The translations under genes were made by a program, and so were the position numbers. The notes below the pieces were generated by a model. The model worked only from the letters and a program-made list of their open reading frames with translations. It was not told the origin of the DNA and did no database searches. 64,000 nucleotides of DNA from PALSA-1003 sp963741315 (GTDB lineage: Bacteria > Pseudomonadota > Gammaproteobacteria > Burkholderiales > Casimicrobiaceae): assembly GCA_963741315.1 (NCBI GenBank), contig CAVUHK010000001.1, positions 248,001 through 312,000 on the forward strand. The letters are read 5' to 3'. This document shows, piece after piece, positions 1 through 8,622 of the stretch. How positions within the stretch are numbered: the stretch's first letter is position 1; each line of letters opens with the position of its first letter.

Positions 1-314
1 GGCAAGTTGTCCTGAAGTGGCAGGTGAACCTCGCGGGTCCGCCGCCGACGGACTGGCCGACGCGTGTCGACTATGTCTGGCGGCTGCTGCTCAATCCCTG
101 GGTATTGAGCAGCCTGCTCGCCGCATTTCTCGGAATGCTTACGTGGATCCTCGCGCTGGGCAAGGCCGAATTGAGTTACGTTTATCCCTTTACCAGTCTG
201 TCTTTCGTGCTGATCCTCTTCGCAAGCGCGGTCCTGTTCGATGAACCGATAACGGCGACCAAAGTCGCGGGTATGGCGTTGATCGTTGCAGGTCTCGTCG
301 TCAGCAGCCGCTGA
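1..314 (+). CDS. Small DMT/SMR-like membrane transporter, 5' end cut by the window edge
   Basis: The frame is open from base 3 to the TGA at 312-314, so the start codon lies outside the window. About 104 residues are visible. The first visible residues (QVVLKWQ) resemble the 'GQ-LLKW' end of the first helix in small EamA/SMR-type proteins such as ArnE/ArnF. Three more hydrophobic helices follow, near LLAAFLGMLTWI, VYPFTSLSFVLILFAS and VAGMALIVAGLVV, with the typical 'DEPIT' loop between the last two. This is a four-helix inner-membrane protein. Next to methyltransferases and a sugar aminotransferase, an undecaprenyl-linked sugar or lipid flippase role is possible, but the substrate cannot be read from sequence. 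Confidence 0.7.
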   Translation, partial: QVVLKWQVNLAGPPPTDWPTRVDYVWRLLLNPWVLSSLLAAFLGMLTWILALGKAELSYVYPFTSLSFVLILFASAVLFDEPITATKVAGMALIVAGLVVSSR

Positions 315-1193
315 ATGAAGCTGTGCCCGTCCTGCGCACACGCCTTCTCCGGCGAGCAATGGCTGTGTCCGCATTGCGCATGGACACCAAGGTCGGAAGC
401 GGGCTTGCTGGCGCTGTCCCCACAAGCCGGCAATGCGGGTGACGGATTCGATCCCGGCTATTTCGCGCGGCTGTTTGCGCTGGAGAGTTCCAGTTTCTGG
501 TTCCGCGCCCGCAACCGGCTCATCGTCTGGGCGATGCAACGGTATCTTCCCGACGCGCGGAATTTCCTCGAGGTCGGATGCGGCACGGGGTACGTGCTGA
601 CCGCGCTCGCGGACGCTTGTCCGCAGCTGCGTCTCACAGGAAGCGAATTCTTTTCCCAGGGACTCCATTGGACCGCGCAACGGGTGCCCGGAGCGACGCT
701 GATGCAGATGGATGCGCGTGACCTGCCATTCGACGACGAGTTCGACGCTTTCGGCGCCTTCGATGTGCTCGAGCATATCGACGACGACCAGCGAGTTCTC
801 GAGCAGGCCTATCGGGCGTTGCATGCCGGCGGCGGGCTGCTGCTCACGGTACCGCAGCATCGCTTTCTATGGAGTGCGCTCGACGAATACGCGTTCCATC
901 AACGCCGCTATGTCCGCAGTGAACTGCTGGCTAAGGTGCGCGCCGCGGGATTCGACGTACTGCGCTGTTCGTCCTTCGTAAGCCTGCTGATGCCCGTCTT
1001 GCTCGTATCGCGGGCAACGCGCGGGTCCCGAAAGCAAGTGGACTCCGACGCCGAGTTCAACATTCCCAGGTTCCTCGACTACGCGTTCGAGAAGGTGATG
1101 GATGCGGAGCGCGCGCTAATCCGCGCGGGCGTGTCATTCCCTTTTGGTGGCTCGCTGCTGCTCGTTGCGCGCAAGCCCGCGAAGAAGATTTGA
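315..1193 (+). CDS. Class I SAM-dependent methyltransferase with N-terminal zinc ribbon
   Basis: The protein has 292 residues. The N-terminus carries two CxxC pairs (C4/C7 and C18/C21), giving a small zinc ribbon, followed by a Rossmann methyltransferase domain with the SAM-binding motif FLEVGCGTGYVLTAL and the acidic motif FDVLEHI. The ATG directly abuts the stop of the upstream transporter gene, and the next gene starts directly at its own stop, so the three are translationally coupled. This family is common in O-antigen and polysaccharide clusters, where it methylates sugars or lipid-linked intermediates. The acceptor here is unknown. Confidence 0.8.
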   Translation: MKLCPSCAHAFSGEQWLCPHCAWTPRSEAGLLALSPQAGNAGDGFDPGYFARLFALESSSFWFRARNRLIVWAMQRYLPDARNFLEVGCGTGYVLTALADACPQLRLTGSEFFSQGLHWTAQRVPGATLMQMDARDLPFDDEFDAFGAFDVLEHIDDDQRVLEQAYRALHAGGGLLLTVPQHRFLWSALDEYAFHQRRYVRSELLAKVRAAGFDVLRCSSFVSLLMPVLLVSRATRGSRKQVDSDAEFNIPRFLDYAFEKVMDAERALIRAGVSFPFGGSLLLVARKPAKKI

Positions 1194-1796
1194 TTGGGTA
1201 TCAGCCAACTCCTTCAGGTCCCGCGGCTCTATTCCACCTTCGCGCGGCTGGCCGGTGGCGACGCGAGGGCGAAGTTCGTTCGACAGTACGTGCGGCCCCG
1301 ACCCGAAGATCGATTGCTGGACATCGGCTGCGGGCCGGCCGACATTCTCGATGACTTGCCGGCGGGCATCGACTACACCGGATTCGACTCTAGCCCGAGC
1401 TACATCGAGAACGCGCAACACCAATTTGGACAGCGCGGAAAGTTCCTGTGCCGGCGGCTATCACCTGCACTCAAACAAGAACTGTCGACGTTCGACCTCG
1501 TCTTAGCATGTGGCGTGCTTCATCACCTCGGCGATGCACAGGCAGTGGAGCTGCTATCGCTGGCGAAGGCGGTGCTCAAGCGCAGCGGGCGCTTGATCAC
1601 GATCGACGGATGCTTAGTTCCCGGCCAGTCGCGGATTGCCCGTTTCCTGCTCGATCAGGACCGGGGACAATACGTGCGCACCGAGGCTGCCTACCTCGCG
1701 CTTGCCCGCGAGGTGTTCGGTTCGGTCACGGGTCACGTTCGCCACGATCTCATGCGCATTCCGTACACTCACCTCATCATCGAACTGCGGCCCTGA
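1194..1796 (+). CDS. Class I SAM-dependent methyltransferase
   Basis: A 200-residue methyltransferase. The likely start is TTG at 1194, immediately after the preceding TGA; no better ATG or GTG is in frame. The SAM-binding loop reads LLDIGCGPADIL, followed by DYTGFDSS and the post-I motif GVLHHLGD. It belongs to the Methyltransf_11/25-type group and has no extra domain. Coupled to the upstream methyltransferase and followed 16 bases later by a WecE-type aminotransferase, it probably acts in the same glycan pathway. Its substrate cannot be assigned. Confidence 0.75.
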   Translation: MGISQLLQVPRLYSTFARLAGGDARAKFVRQYVRPRPEDRLLDIGCGPADILDDLPAGIDYTGFDSSPSYIENAQHQFGQRGKFLCRRLSPALKQELSTFDLVLACGVLHHLGDAQAVELLSLAKAVLKRSGRLITIDGCLVPGQSRIARFLLDQDRGQYVRTEAAYLALAREVFGSVTGHVRHDLMRIPYTHLIIELRP

Positions 1797-1812
1797 TTTA
1801 CGGGAGACAGGC

Positions 1813-2958
1813 TTGCGCATCCCCTTCAACCGGCCATACATGACCGGCAAAGAACTCGAGTACATCGCTCAGGCGCACGCGAATCAGCACCTCGCTGGCG
1901 ACGGGGCGTTCACGAAAAAGTGTCACGCATGGCTCCAAGCTGCGACAGTTACCCGCAAAGCGTTGCTGACGACGTCCTGCACGACCGCGCTGGAGATGAC
2001 GGCGCTCCTCGCCAACATCGGCACGGGCGACGAGATCATCATGCCGTCTTACACCTTCTCGTCGACGGCAAACGCGTTCGTGCTTCGCGGAGCAATCCCG
2101 GTGTTCGTGGACATTCGCGAAGACACACTGAACCTCGACGAAACGCTTCTGCGTCAGGCGATAACCTCACGAACCAGGGTGATCGCGGTGGTGCACTACG
2201 CAGGCGTCGCGTGCGAAATGGACGCGATCATGGCGATTGCCGAAGAACATGGACTGATCGTCATCGAGGACGCCGCGCAAGGCGTCATGGCGTCCTACCA
2301 CGGGAGGGCGCTAGGCGGTATCGGACATCTCGGCGCACTCAGTTTCCACGAGACCAAGAACCTCAGTTCAGGCGAAGGCGGTGCGCTGCTGGTGAACGAC
2401 GAGCGGTTCATCGATCGTGCAGAGATCCTCTGGGAGAAAGGCACGAATCGAAGTCAGTTCTTCCGTGGTGAGGTAGACAAATACACCTGGGTGGACGTGG
2501 GGTCGTCGTTCTTGCCGACCGAACTCGTCGCCGCGTTCCTGTGGGCGCAGATGGAAGTGGCCCAGTCCATCACCGCGAGGCGCCTCGCACTTTGGAACGT
2601 TTATCACGACGCGTTCGAGCACCTTGAACGCGAAGGCCTCGTGCGCAGGCCGCGGGTGCCCGCACACTGCACGCACAACGCACACATGTACTACCTGCTA
2701 CTGCCTTCTCTGCGCCGGCGAACGGCATTGATCGACGCGCTCGCCAGACAGGATGTGAACGCGGTGTTCCACTATGTGCCCCTCCACAGTTCCCCTGCGG
2801 GAAAGCAATTCGGACGAACGGCGGGGCCGATGAGGGTGACCGACGCGGTCAGCGACCGGCTGGTCCGGCTGCCGATGTGGCTCGGCCTCGAGGAGCACCA
2901 GGGCCGTGTTTGCGAGGCGGTCGTCGCCGCGATACGTCAGCCGGATTTGGCTGCGTAA
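1813..2958 (+). CDS. wecE: dTDP-4-amino-4,6-dideoxygalactose transaminase (WecE/RffA type)
   Basis: A PLP-dependent DegT/DnrJ/EryC1-family sugar aminotransferase that converts dTDP-4-keto-6-deoxyglucose to dTDP-4-amino-4,6-dideoxygalactose (Fuc4N donor). The start is TTG at 1813, supported by GGGAGA at 1802-1807 and by the conserved opening IPFNRPYMTGKELEY. The length (381 residues) matches E. coli WecE (376). The PLP-lysine region SFHETKN, the GDEIIMPSYTF segment, the EKGTNRSQFFRG segment and the NAHMYY segment are all present. No other enterobacterial-common-antigen gene is visible, so the sugar probably enters an O-antigen or capsule. The 3' end overlaps the convergent acyl-CoA ligase gene by 22 bases. 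Confidence 0.9.
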   Translation: MRIPFNRPYMTGKELEYIAQAHANQHLAGDGAFTKKCHAWLQAATVTRKALLTTSCTTALEMTALLANIGTGDEIIMPSYTFSSTANAFVLRGAIPVFVDIREDTLNLDETLLRQAITSRTRVIAVVHYAGVACEMDAIMAIAEEHGLIVIEDAAQGVMASYHGRALGGIGHLGALSFHETKNLSSGEGGALLVNDERFIDRAEILWEKGTNRSQFFRGEVDKYTWVDVGSSFLPTELVAAFLWAQMEVAQSITARRLALWNVYHDAFEHLEREGLVRRPRVPAHCTHNAHMYYLLLPSLRRRTALIDALARQDVNAVFHYVPLHSSPAGKQFGRTAGPMRVTDAVSDRLVRLPMWLGLEEHQGRVCEAVVAAIRQPDLAA

Positions 2959-4595
2959 ACTGTGTCCAGCGCGCTCCTGTAGCGCTCCATGACCAGTGGG
3001 CGCTTGAGCTTTAGCGTGGGTGTGAGCAAGCCGTTGTCGATGCTCCACGCGTCCGCGGTCGGAATGATCCTGCGGATGCGCACCCATCGCGGGAAGGATT
3101 TCAACAGCTCGTTGGCACGCTTGAGGAGCGCCTGCTCGTTGGTCTCCCGGGTAACGGCGAGCAAGGTAAGGAAGGGCCGCCCCTCGCCGACCAGCATGAC
3201 CTGTTCGAAGATCGGATCGTGCAACAGTGCAAATTCAACCTCTTGGGGCGGCAGCTTTTCACCGTTCGACATCACCAGGATGTCCTTGAGCCGGCCGCGA
3301 ATGTAAATGCGTCCTTCGCGAATCTCGGCGACGTCACCGGTGCGCAGCCAGCCCTCGCCGTCGAACGCGGCGCGCGTGGCTTCCTCATTGCGCCAGTAAC
3401 CCTGCATGATGTTGCCCCCGCGCGCGAGCAGTTCGCCGCCAGTGCCGAGCTTCACGTCGACACCCGGCAGCGGCGGCCCGACCGATTCCGGATCATTGTT
3501 GTCGTCGCGATTGACCGAAATCACCGGCGAAGCCTCGGTCATGCCGTAACCCTGCAGCATCGCCAGGCCCAGTCCGATGAAGGTGCGCGCGATCACCGGA
3601 TCGAGCGCGGCGCCGCCGACGACCACTAGCCGCAGCCGGCCGCCCAGGCGCGCGAAGATCGGCTTGGCGACAAGGCTGCGCAGCAGCGGCATCGCGACCG
3701 CGTCGAGCATGTTGCCGCGCCCTTGCGCCACGCGCCACCCGCGAGCCACGCATTGGTCGAAGAGTTTTCGCTTGAGCGGCGAGGCTTCGAGCGACTGGTC
3801 GATGCGCGCGAGGAACTTCTCGAAAATGCGCGGCACCGCGAACATCGCGGTGGGCGCCTGCGCGGCGAGATCGTCGGCCAGTTGCGCGACGCTGCGCGCA
3901 TAGGTGACCTTCGCCCCAATTGCCAGCGGCAGATAGTAACCGCCGGTGCGCTCGAACATGTGCGACAGCGGCAGGATCGACAGGAAGACGTCGCTTGGTC
4001 GCCCCATATTGGTCTTCCGGCACGATTCGACGTTGGCGATGATATTGCCGTGCGACAGCATCACGCCCTTCGGGCGCCCCGAGGTCCCGGACGTGTAGCA
4101 GATGGTTGCCAGCAATGCATCGGCAACGGCACGAAACTGCGGCGCCTTGGCATTCTGCGGCAGTAGCGCCGCGACCGATCGCGCAGCATCGCCTTCATCG
4201 GGTCGCAGCACTCGCAGCGCTGGCAGTGTTGCGCCGGTCTGAGTAAGCGCGGCTGCCATACGCGAATTCTCCACGACCAGCAGGCGCGCCTCGGCATTGG
4301 CCGCGCACCACGCGACATTTTCCGGATTGTCGTCGACATACAGCGGCACGATCACCAGGCCCAGTCCGAGCGCGGCGAGGTCGAGCGCAACCCAGTCGAC
4401 GCCGTTCTTCACGCATACGGCGATGCGATCACCTTCGACAAATCCAAGACCGTTCAGCGCGGCTTGCCAGCGTCCCACCAGCGTTGCGACTTCGCTTACC
4501 GGGATATCGCACCATTGCTCGTCGCGGCACTGGCGATAGAGAATCGCGTCGGGTTTTGCCAGGTGCTGCCGGAAGTAATCGGCGATGTTCGCCAC
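2937..4595 (-). CDS. AMP-dependent long-chain acyl-CoA synthetase
   Basis: This ANL-superfamily enzyme activates fatty acids to acyl-AMP and then acyl-CoA. Visible motifs are the P-loop ICYTSGTSGRPKGVMLSHG, the A5 motif GYGMTEASPV, the A7 motif LRTGDVAE and the hinge/A8 region GRLKDILVMSNGEKLPP. The frame stays open to an ATG at 4700, but GTG at 4595 (MANIADYF) gives a normal start and 552 residues, so I prefer it. The stop overlaps the end of wecE. It faces the PHA/wax-ester genes downstream and could supply acyl-CoA to the acyl-CoA reductase and wax-ester synthase in this window, which is an inference from proximity. Confidence 0.85.
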   Translation of the reverse strand: MANIADYFRQHLAKPDAILYRQCRDEQWCDIPVSEVATLVGRWQAALNGLGFVEGDRIAVCVKNGVDWVALDLAALGLGLVIVPLYVDDNPENVAWCAANAEARLLVVENSRMAAALTQTGATLPALRVLRPDEGDAARSVAALLPQNAKAPQFRAVADALLATICYTSGTSGRPKGVMLSHGNIIANVESCRKTNMGRPSDVFLSILPLSHMFERTGGYYLPLAIGAKVTYARSVAQLADDLAAQAPTAMFAVPRIFEKFLARIDQSLEASPLKRKLFDQCVARGWRVAQGRGNMLDAVAMPLLRSLVAKPIFARLGGRLRLVVVGGAALDPVIARTFIGLGLAMLQGYGMTEASPVISVNRDDNNDPESVGPPLPGVDVKLGTGGELLARGGNIMQGYWRNEEATRAAFDGEGWLRTGDVAEIREGRIYIRGRLKDILVMSNGEKLPPQEVEFALLHDPIFEQVMLVGEGRPFLTLLAVTRETNEQALLKRANELLKSFPRWVRIRRIIPTADAWSIDNGLLTPTLKLKRPLVMERYRSALDTVYAAKSG

Positions 4596-4774
4596 GGCGT
4601 TGTCCTTTTCATCTGCCGTCAGCGCAAGAATCCGTGCGGCGCGCTGCGATTCTCCCGCCTTTGCCGCGGGCGGTCCATCGCAGCACTGTCGTTGCTGCAA
4701 CGCAACACCACGCCATGATCGCGGCGCGCAGCTTTGGCTATACTTGTGGCATCGTCAACGGAGCGTTCAAGTCC

Positions 4775-5056
4775 ATGCCGACCATTTCGATCAAGCGTCG
4801 CCACAAGTTGGAGCCCAAGAAGGCGCACGCGGCTGCACAGAAGATCGCCAAGGACCTGCACAAGCGCTTCGGCATCATCTGCCAGTGGGACGGCGACGAC
4901 GTGGCCTTCGACGGGGTCGGAGTGACCGGAAGCATGCACGTCGGCAAGACGCAGGTGAACCTGGACGTGCAGCTGTCGTTCCTGCTCGCCCCGCTCAAGG
5001 GCCCCATCGAACGCGAAATCAACAGCCAGCTCGACGCACTCTTCAAGAAGGCCTGA
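4775..5056 (+). CDS. Polyhydroxyalkanoic acid system family protein (PHA_gran_rgn)
   Basis: A 93-residue protein starting with MPTISIKRRHKL. It matches the small 'PHA granule-region' family (PF09650/TIGR02610 type) in its basic N-terminus, the KKAHAAAQKIAKDL helix, the central DGDDVAFDG and TGSMHVGKTQVNLDVQL strands and the ending REINSQLDALF. Members occur near PHA synthase and phasin genes. The biochemical role is not well defined. The divergent partner upstream is the acyl-CoA ligase. The 3' end overlaps the convergent FFLEELY-type gene by 14 bases. Confidence 0.8.
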   Translation: MPTISIKRRHKLEPKKAHAAAQKIAKDLHKRFGIICQWDGDDVAFDGVGVTGSMHVGKTQVNLDVQLSFLLAPLKGPIEREINSQLDALFKKA

Positions 5057-5765
5057 CGTCGTCCAGCGGGTCGGGAAACGGTGCGTCGTCGCCGCCAAGG
5101 ATGGCCGTCATCAGCGCCGTCTCGCGCGCGTAGATCGTCTCCAGGAACTCGTTTGCGCCATGCATGCGCGCGAAGCCCGCGACACCACGCTCGAGGAAAC
5201 GCTGTAATGCGCCAAGTCCCGCCGCGCGCGCCGGCAAGCGCATCAGCTTGAGCGCGTTGGTCAACAACGGCGTGCGCACGTAGCGATCGAGCCCACGACC
5301 GACTTCGCCGATCCACGCAATCTGGCGCTCGCGCTCGGTCCGGTTGGCGCACGCACGGTACGCGCGCGCATACTCGGCGACCGTGGGGCGGGCGCCGACA
5401 TCCAGGCGATCGAGCAGCGCCCGGTCAAGTTCTTGCGACAGCGCGGACAACTCCATGGCCCGCGCGACGATATCGACCACACCGGCCGGAAGCAAGTGCC
5501 GCATGGTCGGAACGATGCGCGCCAGATCGGCGTCGCGCCGGCTGAAATCGCCGGGGCCATAGAGGTCGGTCTGAAAGAATTCGATCGCCTGCGTGTAGCG
5601 CGGCTGTCGCGCAAGGTCGGCGTAGGTCTTGCCAAGACGCCGCGACTGAAAAGTCGCGATTGCGTCGAGCGCGACCCGCATCGCTGGCACGGCACGGCGT
5701 TGTTCGTGCAGTTCGCGAACGTGCTCGAGCGCGGCGATGAGGCGTGCTTCAGGTGGATTCGGCAC
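5043..5765 (-). CDS. FFLEELY-motif-type conserved protein
   Basis: A soluble, mostly helical protein of about 240 residues. Its signature EFFQTDLYGPGDFSRRDADL corresponds to the 'FFLEELYGPkDFs.RD' motif that names a proteobacterial family of unknown function. The frame extends upstream to 5855, but GTG at 5765 (MPNPPEARL) lies just after a plausible promoter-like stretch (TTGCAA...TAATCT on the minus strand), so I prefer it; the start remains uncertain. Members are often found near PHA or lipid genes, as here beside a PHA_gran_rgn gene. No catalytic motif was recognised. Confidence 0.65.
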   Translation of the reverse strand: MPNPPEARLIAALEHVRELHEQRRAVPAMRVALDAIATFQSRRLGKTYADLARQPRYTQAIEFFQTDLYGPGDFSRRDADLARIVPTMRHLLPAGVVDIVARAMELSALSQELDRALLDRLDVGARPTVAEYARAYRACANRTERERQIAWIGEVGRGLDRYVRTPLLTNALKLMRLPARAAGLGALQRFLERGVAGFARMHGANEFLETIYARETALMTAILGGDDAPFPDPLDDVRPS

Positions 5766-5898
5766 GTGCGACGCGAGACAAAAGATTAGATTGTCTAGTC
5801 TACTTGCAAGGGCTAGAGTCCGCGGCACTTGCGGCCTCTCGCGCGCCGCCGCCACGCCCGTACCCCTTCATCCCGTGACCGAACCCACCACCCCCGCC

Positions 5899-6423
5899 AT
5901 GCGCATGTCGCGTCGCACGCTGCTCAAAACCGGCGTCGCCGGGGGCGCGGCACTGCTCGCCGCGCATTGGCTGTACACCCGCAGCACCGCGCCTGGCGTG
6001 GCGGACACGCGCTTGGTCACCCTCGACCCGAATGCACGCGCCATTATCGCGGCCATTGTACCGGTGCTGCTCGATGGCGCTCTGCCGGCGGGCCATGCGG
6101 CCGTGCGCGATGAAGTCGTCATCGGCGTCGATACCGCGATCGCCGGCCTGCCGCCGGAAGCGCGCAAGGAGCTCGACCAGCTGTTTGCGCTGCTTGCCTT
6201 TGCCCCTACGCGCAGTCTCGTTGCCGGCGTGTGGTCGCCGTGGCCGGAAGCGTCGCCCGCAGCGATCGCCACCTTCCTCGCGCAGTGGCGCGACAGTCGC
6301 TTCCTGATGCTGCGCTCGGCTTACGGCGCGCTCCACCAACTGGTCATGGCCGCGTGGTACGGGAACGAGCGGGCATGGCCTGCCATCGGTTATCCCGGGC
6401 CGCCGTCGCTGGCGATCGGCTGA
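5899..6423 (+). CDS. Tat-exported small partner of the GMC oxidoreductase
   Basis: A 174-residue protein with a twin-arginine signal (SRRTLLKTG) followed by a hydrophobic stretch (GGAALLAAHWLY). The remainder is a helical domain like the small subunits that accompany GMC-family dehydrogenases (gluconate-2-dehydrogenase subunit 3-like). It overlaps the GMC oxidoreductase by one base (TGATG), so the two are co-translated. In known systems the small subunit assists export or assembly of the flavoprotein, which itself lacks a signal. That role is inferred here. Confidence 0.75.
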   Translation: MRMSRRTLLKTGVAGGAALLAAHWLYTRSTAPGVADTRLVTLDPNARAIIAAIVPVLLDGALPAGHAAVRDEVVIGVDTAIAGLPPEARKELDQLFALLAFAPTRSLVAGVWSPWPEASPAAIATFLAQWRDSRFLMLRSAYGALHQLVMAAWYGNERAWPAIGYPGPPSLAIG

Positions 6424-8042
6424 TGGCTACCGAAATTCTGCGCCAGTCGACGCTAGCGGATCCGTTTCGCGACGGCCTCGGCCGGGGTTGGAAAGTGATC
6501 GACGCGTCAACGCTCGCGGTGGACCTGACGCTCGAGGCTGACGTGGCGATCGTCGGCACCGGAGCAGGCGGCGGCACTGCGGCGGAGATCCTGGCCGACG
6601 CGGGCTTGAACGTGGTGATGATCGAGGAAGGTCCATTGCTGACTTCGTCGGATTTTCACATGCGCGAAGCGCAGGCGTATCCGCAGCTGTATCAGGAATC
6701 GGCGGCGCGCAAGACACGCGACAAGGCGATCAACATCCTGCAGGGCCGCTGCGTGGGTGGCAGCACGACGGTGAACTGGACGTCGAGTTTTCGCACCCCG
6801 CCGCGCACCCTCGACTACTGGGTCAGCGCCTATGGACTGACCGGGTTTTCCGCTTTTGACCTCGTGCCCTGGTTCGACCGGATGGAAACGCGCCTGAACA
6901 TCGCGCCGTGGGCCGTCGCGCCGAACGAAAACAACGACGTCCTGCGCCGCGGCGCGCAAGCGCTGGGCATTCCTGCCAACGCCATCCGCCGCAACGTCAA
7001 GGGTTGCTGGAACATCGGCTACTGCGGCACGGGCTGTCCGACCAACGCCAAGCAATCGATGCTGGTCACGACCATTCCCGGGGCGCTACAACGCGGGGCT
7101 ACGCTGCTCACGCGCACGCGTGCCTGGACGCTCGAGCACCGCGATGGCAAGGTCAGCGCCCTGACGTGCATCGGGCTCGACGCCCGCGGCACCGATCCGA
7201 CGGCGCGACGCGTCACCGTCCGGGCGAAAACATTCATCGGCGCCGCGGGCGCTATCGGCACGCCGGCGCTGCTGCTGCGAAGCAAGGCGCCCGATCCGCA
7301 CGGGATCATGGGAAAACGCACCTTCCTGCATCCCTCTCTTGTTTCGGCCGCACTGATGCCCGAACGCGTCGATGGCTTCGCCGGCGCGCCGCAAACGATC
7401 TACTCGGATCACTTCCTCGACACCTTGCCGCTCGACGGTCCGCTGGGCTACAAGCTCGAAGCGCCGCCGCTGCACCCGTTGCTGGTGGCGACGACGCTGC
7501 CGAGCTTCGGCCCCGAGCATGCCCAATGGATGCGCGAATTGCCGAACATGCAGGTGGTGATCGCCCTCCTTCGCGACGGTTTCAATCCGGCCAGTGTCGG
7601 CGGATCGATCGGACTGCAGGGCGACGGCACGCCGGTACTCGACTACCCGCTCAACGATTTTTTCTGGGACGGCGCGCGACGAGCGTTGCTGAGCATGGCC
7701 GAGATCCAGTTCGCCGCCGGTGCGAAGACCGTCATGCCGATGCACAGCAGCGGCGTGAGCTACCCGACCTGGCGCGCGGCGCAGGCGGGCATTGCCGCGC
7801 TGCCGCTCGCACCGTTGGCAGCGACAGTGGTCAGTGCTCACGTCATGGGTGGTTGCCCACTGGGGCCGGACGCGAAGCGCGCCAGCGTGGACCAGACAGG
7901 GCGCCACCATCAGCTCGAGAATCTCTACGTCTTCGACGGTTCGCTCTTTCCCACCAGCATCGGTGCCAACCCGCAGCTTTCGATCTACGGGATCACCGCC
8001 AAGCTGGCCAGCGCGCTCGCCGCCCGTCTGCGACCGGTGTAG
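6423..8042 (+). CDS. GMC-family FAD-dependent oxidoreductase
   Basis: A 539-residue flavoprotein. The N-terminal FAD fold shows VAIVGTGAGGGTAAEILADAG and a downstream acidic end of the second strand (VVMIEEG). The middle has the GMC signature GRCVGGSTTVNW. The C-terminal GMC domain has AHVMGGCPLG and DGSLFPTSIGANPQLS, which hold the usual active-site His and Asn. No signal peptide is seen; export with the Tat partner encoded directly upstream is likely. The substrate (an alcohol, sterol or sugar) cannot be read. A fatty-alcohol oxidase role is tempting beside wax-ester genes, but it is not demonstrated. Confidence 0.85.
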   Translation: MATEILRQSTLADPFRDGLGRGWKVIDASTLAVDLTLEADVAIVGTGAGGGTAAEILADAGLNVVMIEEGPLLTSSDFHMREAQAYPQLYQESAARKTRDKAINILQGRCVGGSTTVNWTSSFRTPPRTLDYWVSAYGLTGFSAFDLVPWFDRMETRLNIAPWAVAPNENNDVLRRGAQALGIPANAIRRNVKGCWNIGYCGTGCPTNAKQSMLVTTIPGALQRGATLLTRTRAWTLEHRDGKVSALTCIGLDARGTDPTARRVTVRAKTFIGAAGAIGTPALLLRSKAPDPHGIMGKRTFLHPSLVSAALMPERVDGFAGAPQTIYSDHFLDTLPLDGPLGYKLEAPPLHPLLVATTLPSFGPEHAQWMRELPNMQVVIALLRDGFNPASVGGSIGLQGDGTPVLDYPLNDFFWDGARRALLSMAEIQFAAGAKTVMPMHSSGVSYPTWRAAQAGIAALPLAPLAATVVSAHVMGGCPLGPDAKRASVDQTGRHHQLENLYVFDGSLFPTSIGANPQLSIYGITAKLASALAARLRPV

Positions 8043-8051
8043 GCGCCCCCG

Positions 8052-8075
8052 CGATTAGGGCGATTGCTCTAATCG
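8052..8075. repeat. 7-bp inverted repeat after the GMC gene
   Basis: CGATTAG at 8052-8058 is mirrored perfectly by CTAATCG at 8069-8075 with a 10-base loop. It lies in the 103-bp gap between the GMC oxidoreductase stop and the phasin start. There is no run of T after it, so it is a weak terminator candidate. A protein-binding site upstream of the phasin gene is the alternative. Confidence 0.35.
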
Positions 8076-8145
8076 GCCAGCGTACAGTGAAGCTGAATCG
8101 TCGCGCAACAAGCACGATCGTCCCATTCCAACAAGGAGCAACACC

Positions 8146-8580
8146 ATGCAAAAGCAAATGACGTTCGGCAACACCGGCAACCCGATCAGCGATGCGGCGT
8201 TCGCAGCTTCGCGCCAAGTGTGGCTGGCTGGCTTGGGCGCCGCCGCGGTCGCCCGCGAGTGGACGCGCACCGAAGCCGGCAAGACTTTCCGCACCCTGGT
8301 CAAGCATGGTTCGACGGTGGAAAACCGCGCGATTCGTGTCCTCGGCGATCGCATCGAGACCTCTGTTGCCAATGCAACCTCGATCTGGAAGCAGACGCGC
8401 GCGACGGTCATGACGACCGCGAGCACGCTGGCCGAAACCGCCACTGCTGCCCTGTCGCAGTTCAAGACCCCGGTCGTGACGCGCAAGGCGCCGACGAAGG
8501 CACGCAAGGTCGTCAAGACCGCCAAGAAGCGCGCCGTCCGCGCGACTCGCGGCAACAAGCGCGCTGCCCGCAAGGCGTAG
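8146..8580 (+). CDS. Phasin-family granule protein with histone-like tail
   Basis: A 144-residue protein with a strong ribosome site (AAGGAG at 8132-8137). The N-terminal half (AFAASRQVWLAGLGAAAVARE) is the amphipathic phasin helix that coats PHA granules (PhaF/PhaI type, PF05597). The C-terminal 40 residues are a Lys/Arg/Ala-rich tail (ARKVVKTAKKRAVRATRG) like histone H1 and the PhaF DNA-binding tail. It probably links storage granules to the nucleoid. A second, longer copy lies at 17577-18194. The patatin-like gene follows 42 bases later on the same strand. Confidence 0.8.
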   Translation: MQKQMTFGNTGNPISDAAFAASRQVWLAGLGAAAVAREWTRTEAGKTFRTLVKHGSTVENRAIRVLGDRIETSVANATSIWKQTRATVMTTASTLAETATAALSQFKTPVVTRKAPTKARKVVKTAKKRAVRATRGNKRAARKA

Positions 8581-8622
8581 TACCATCGCGGCTGTTCAAG
8601 CCGCTGCAGGCGAAGGAGACCC

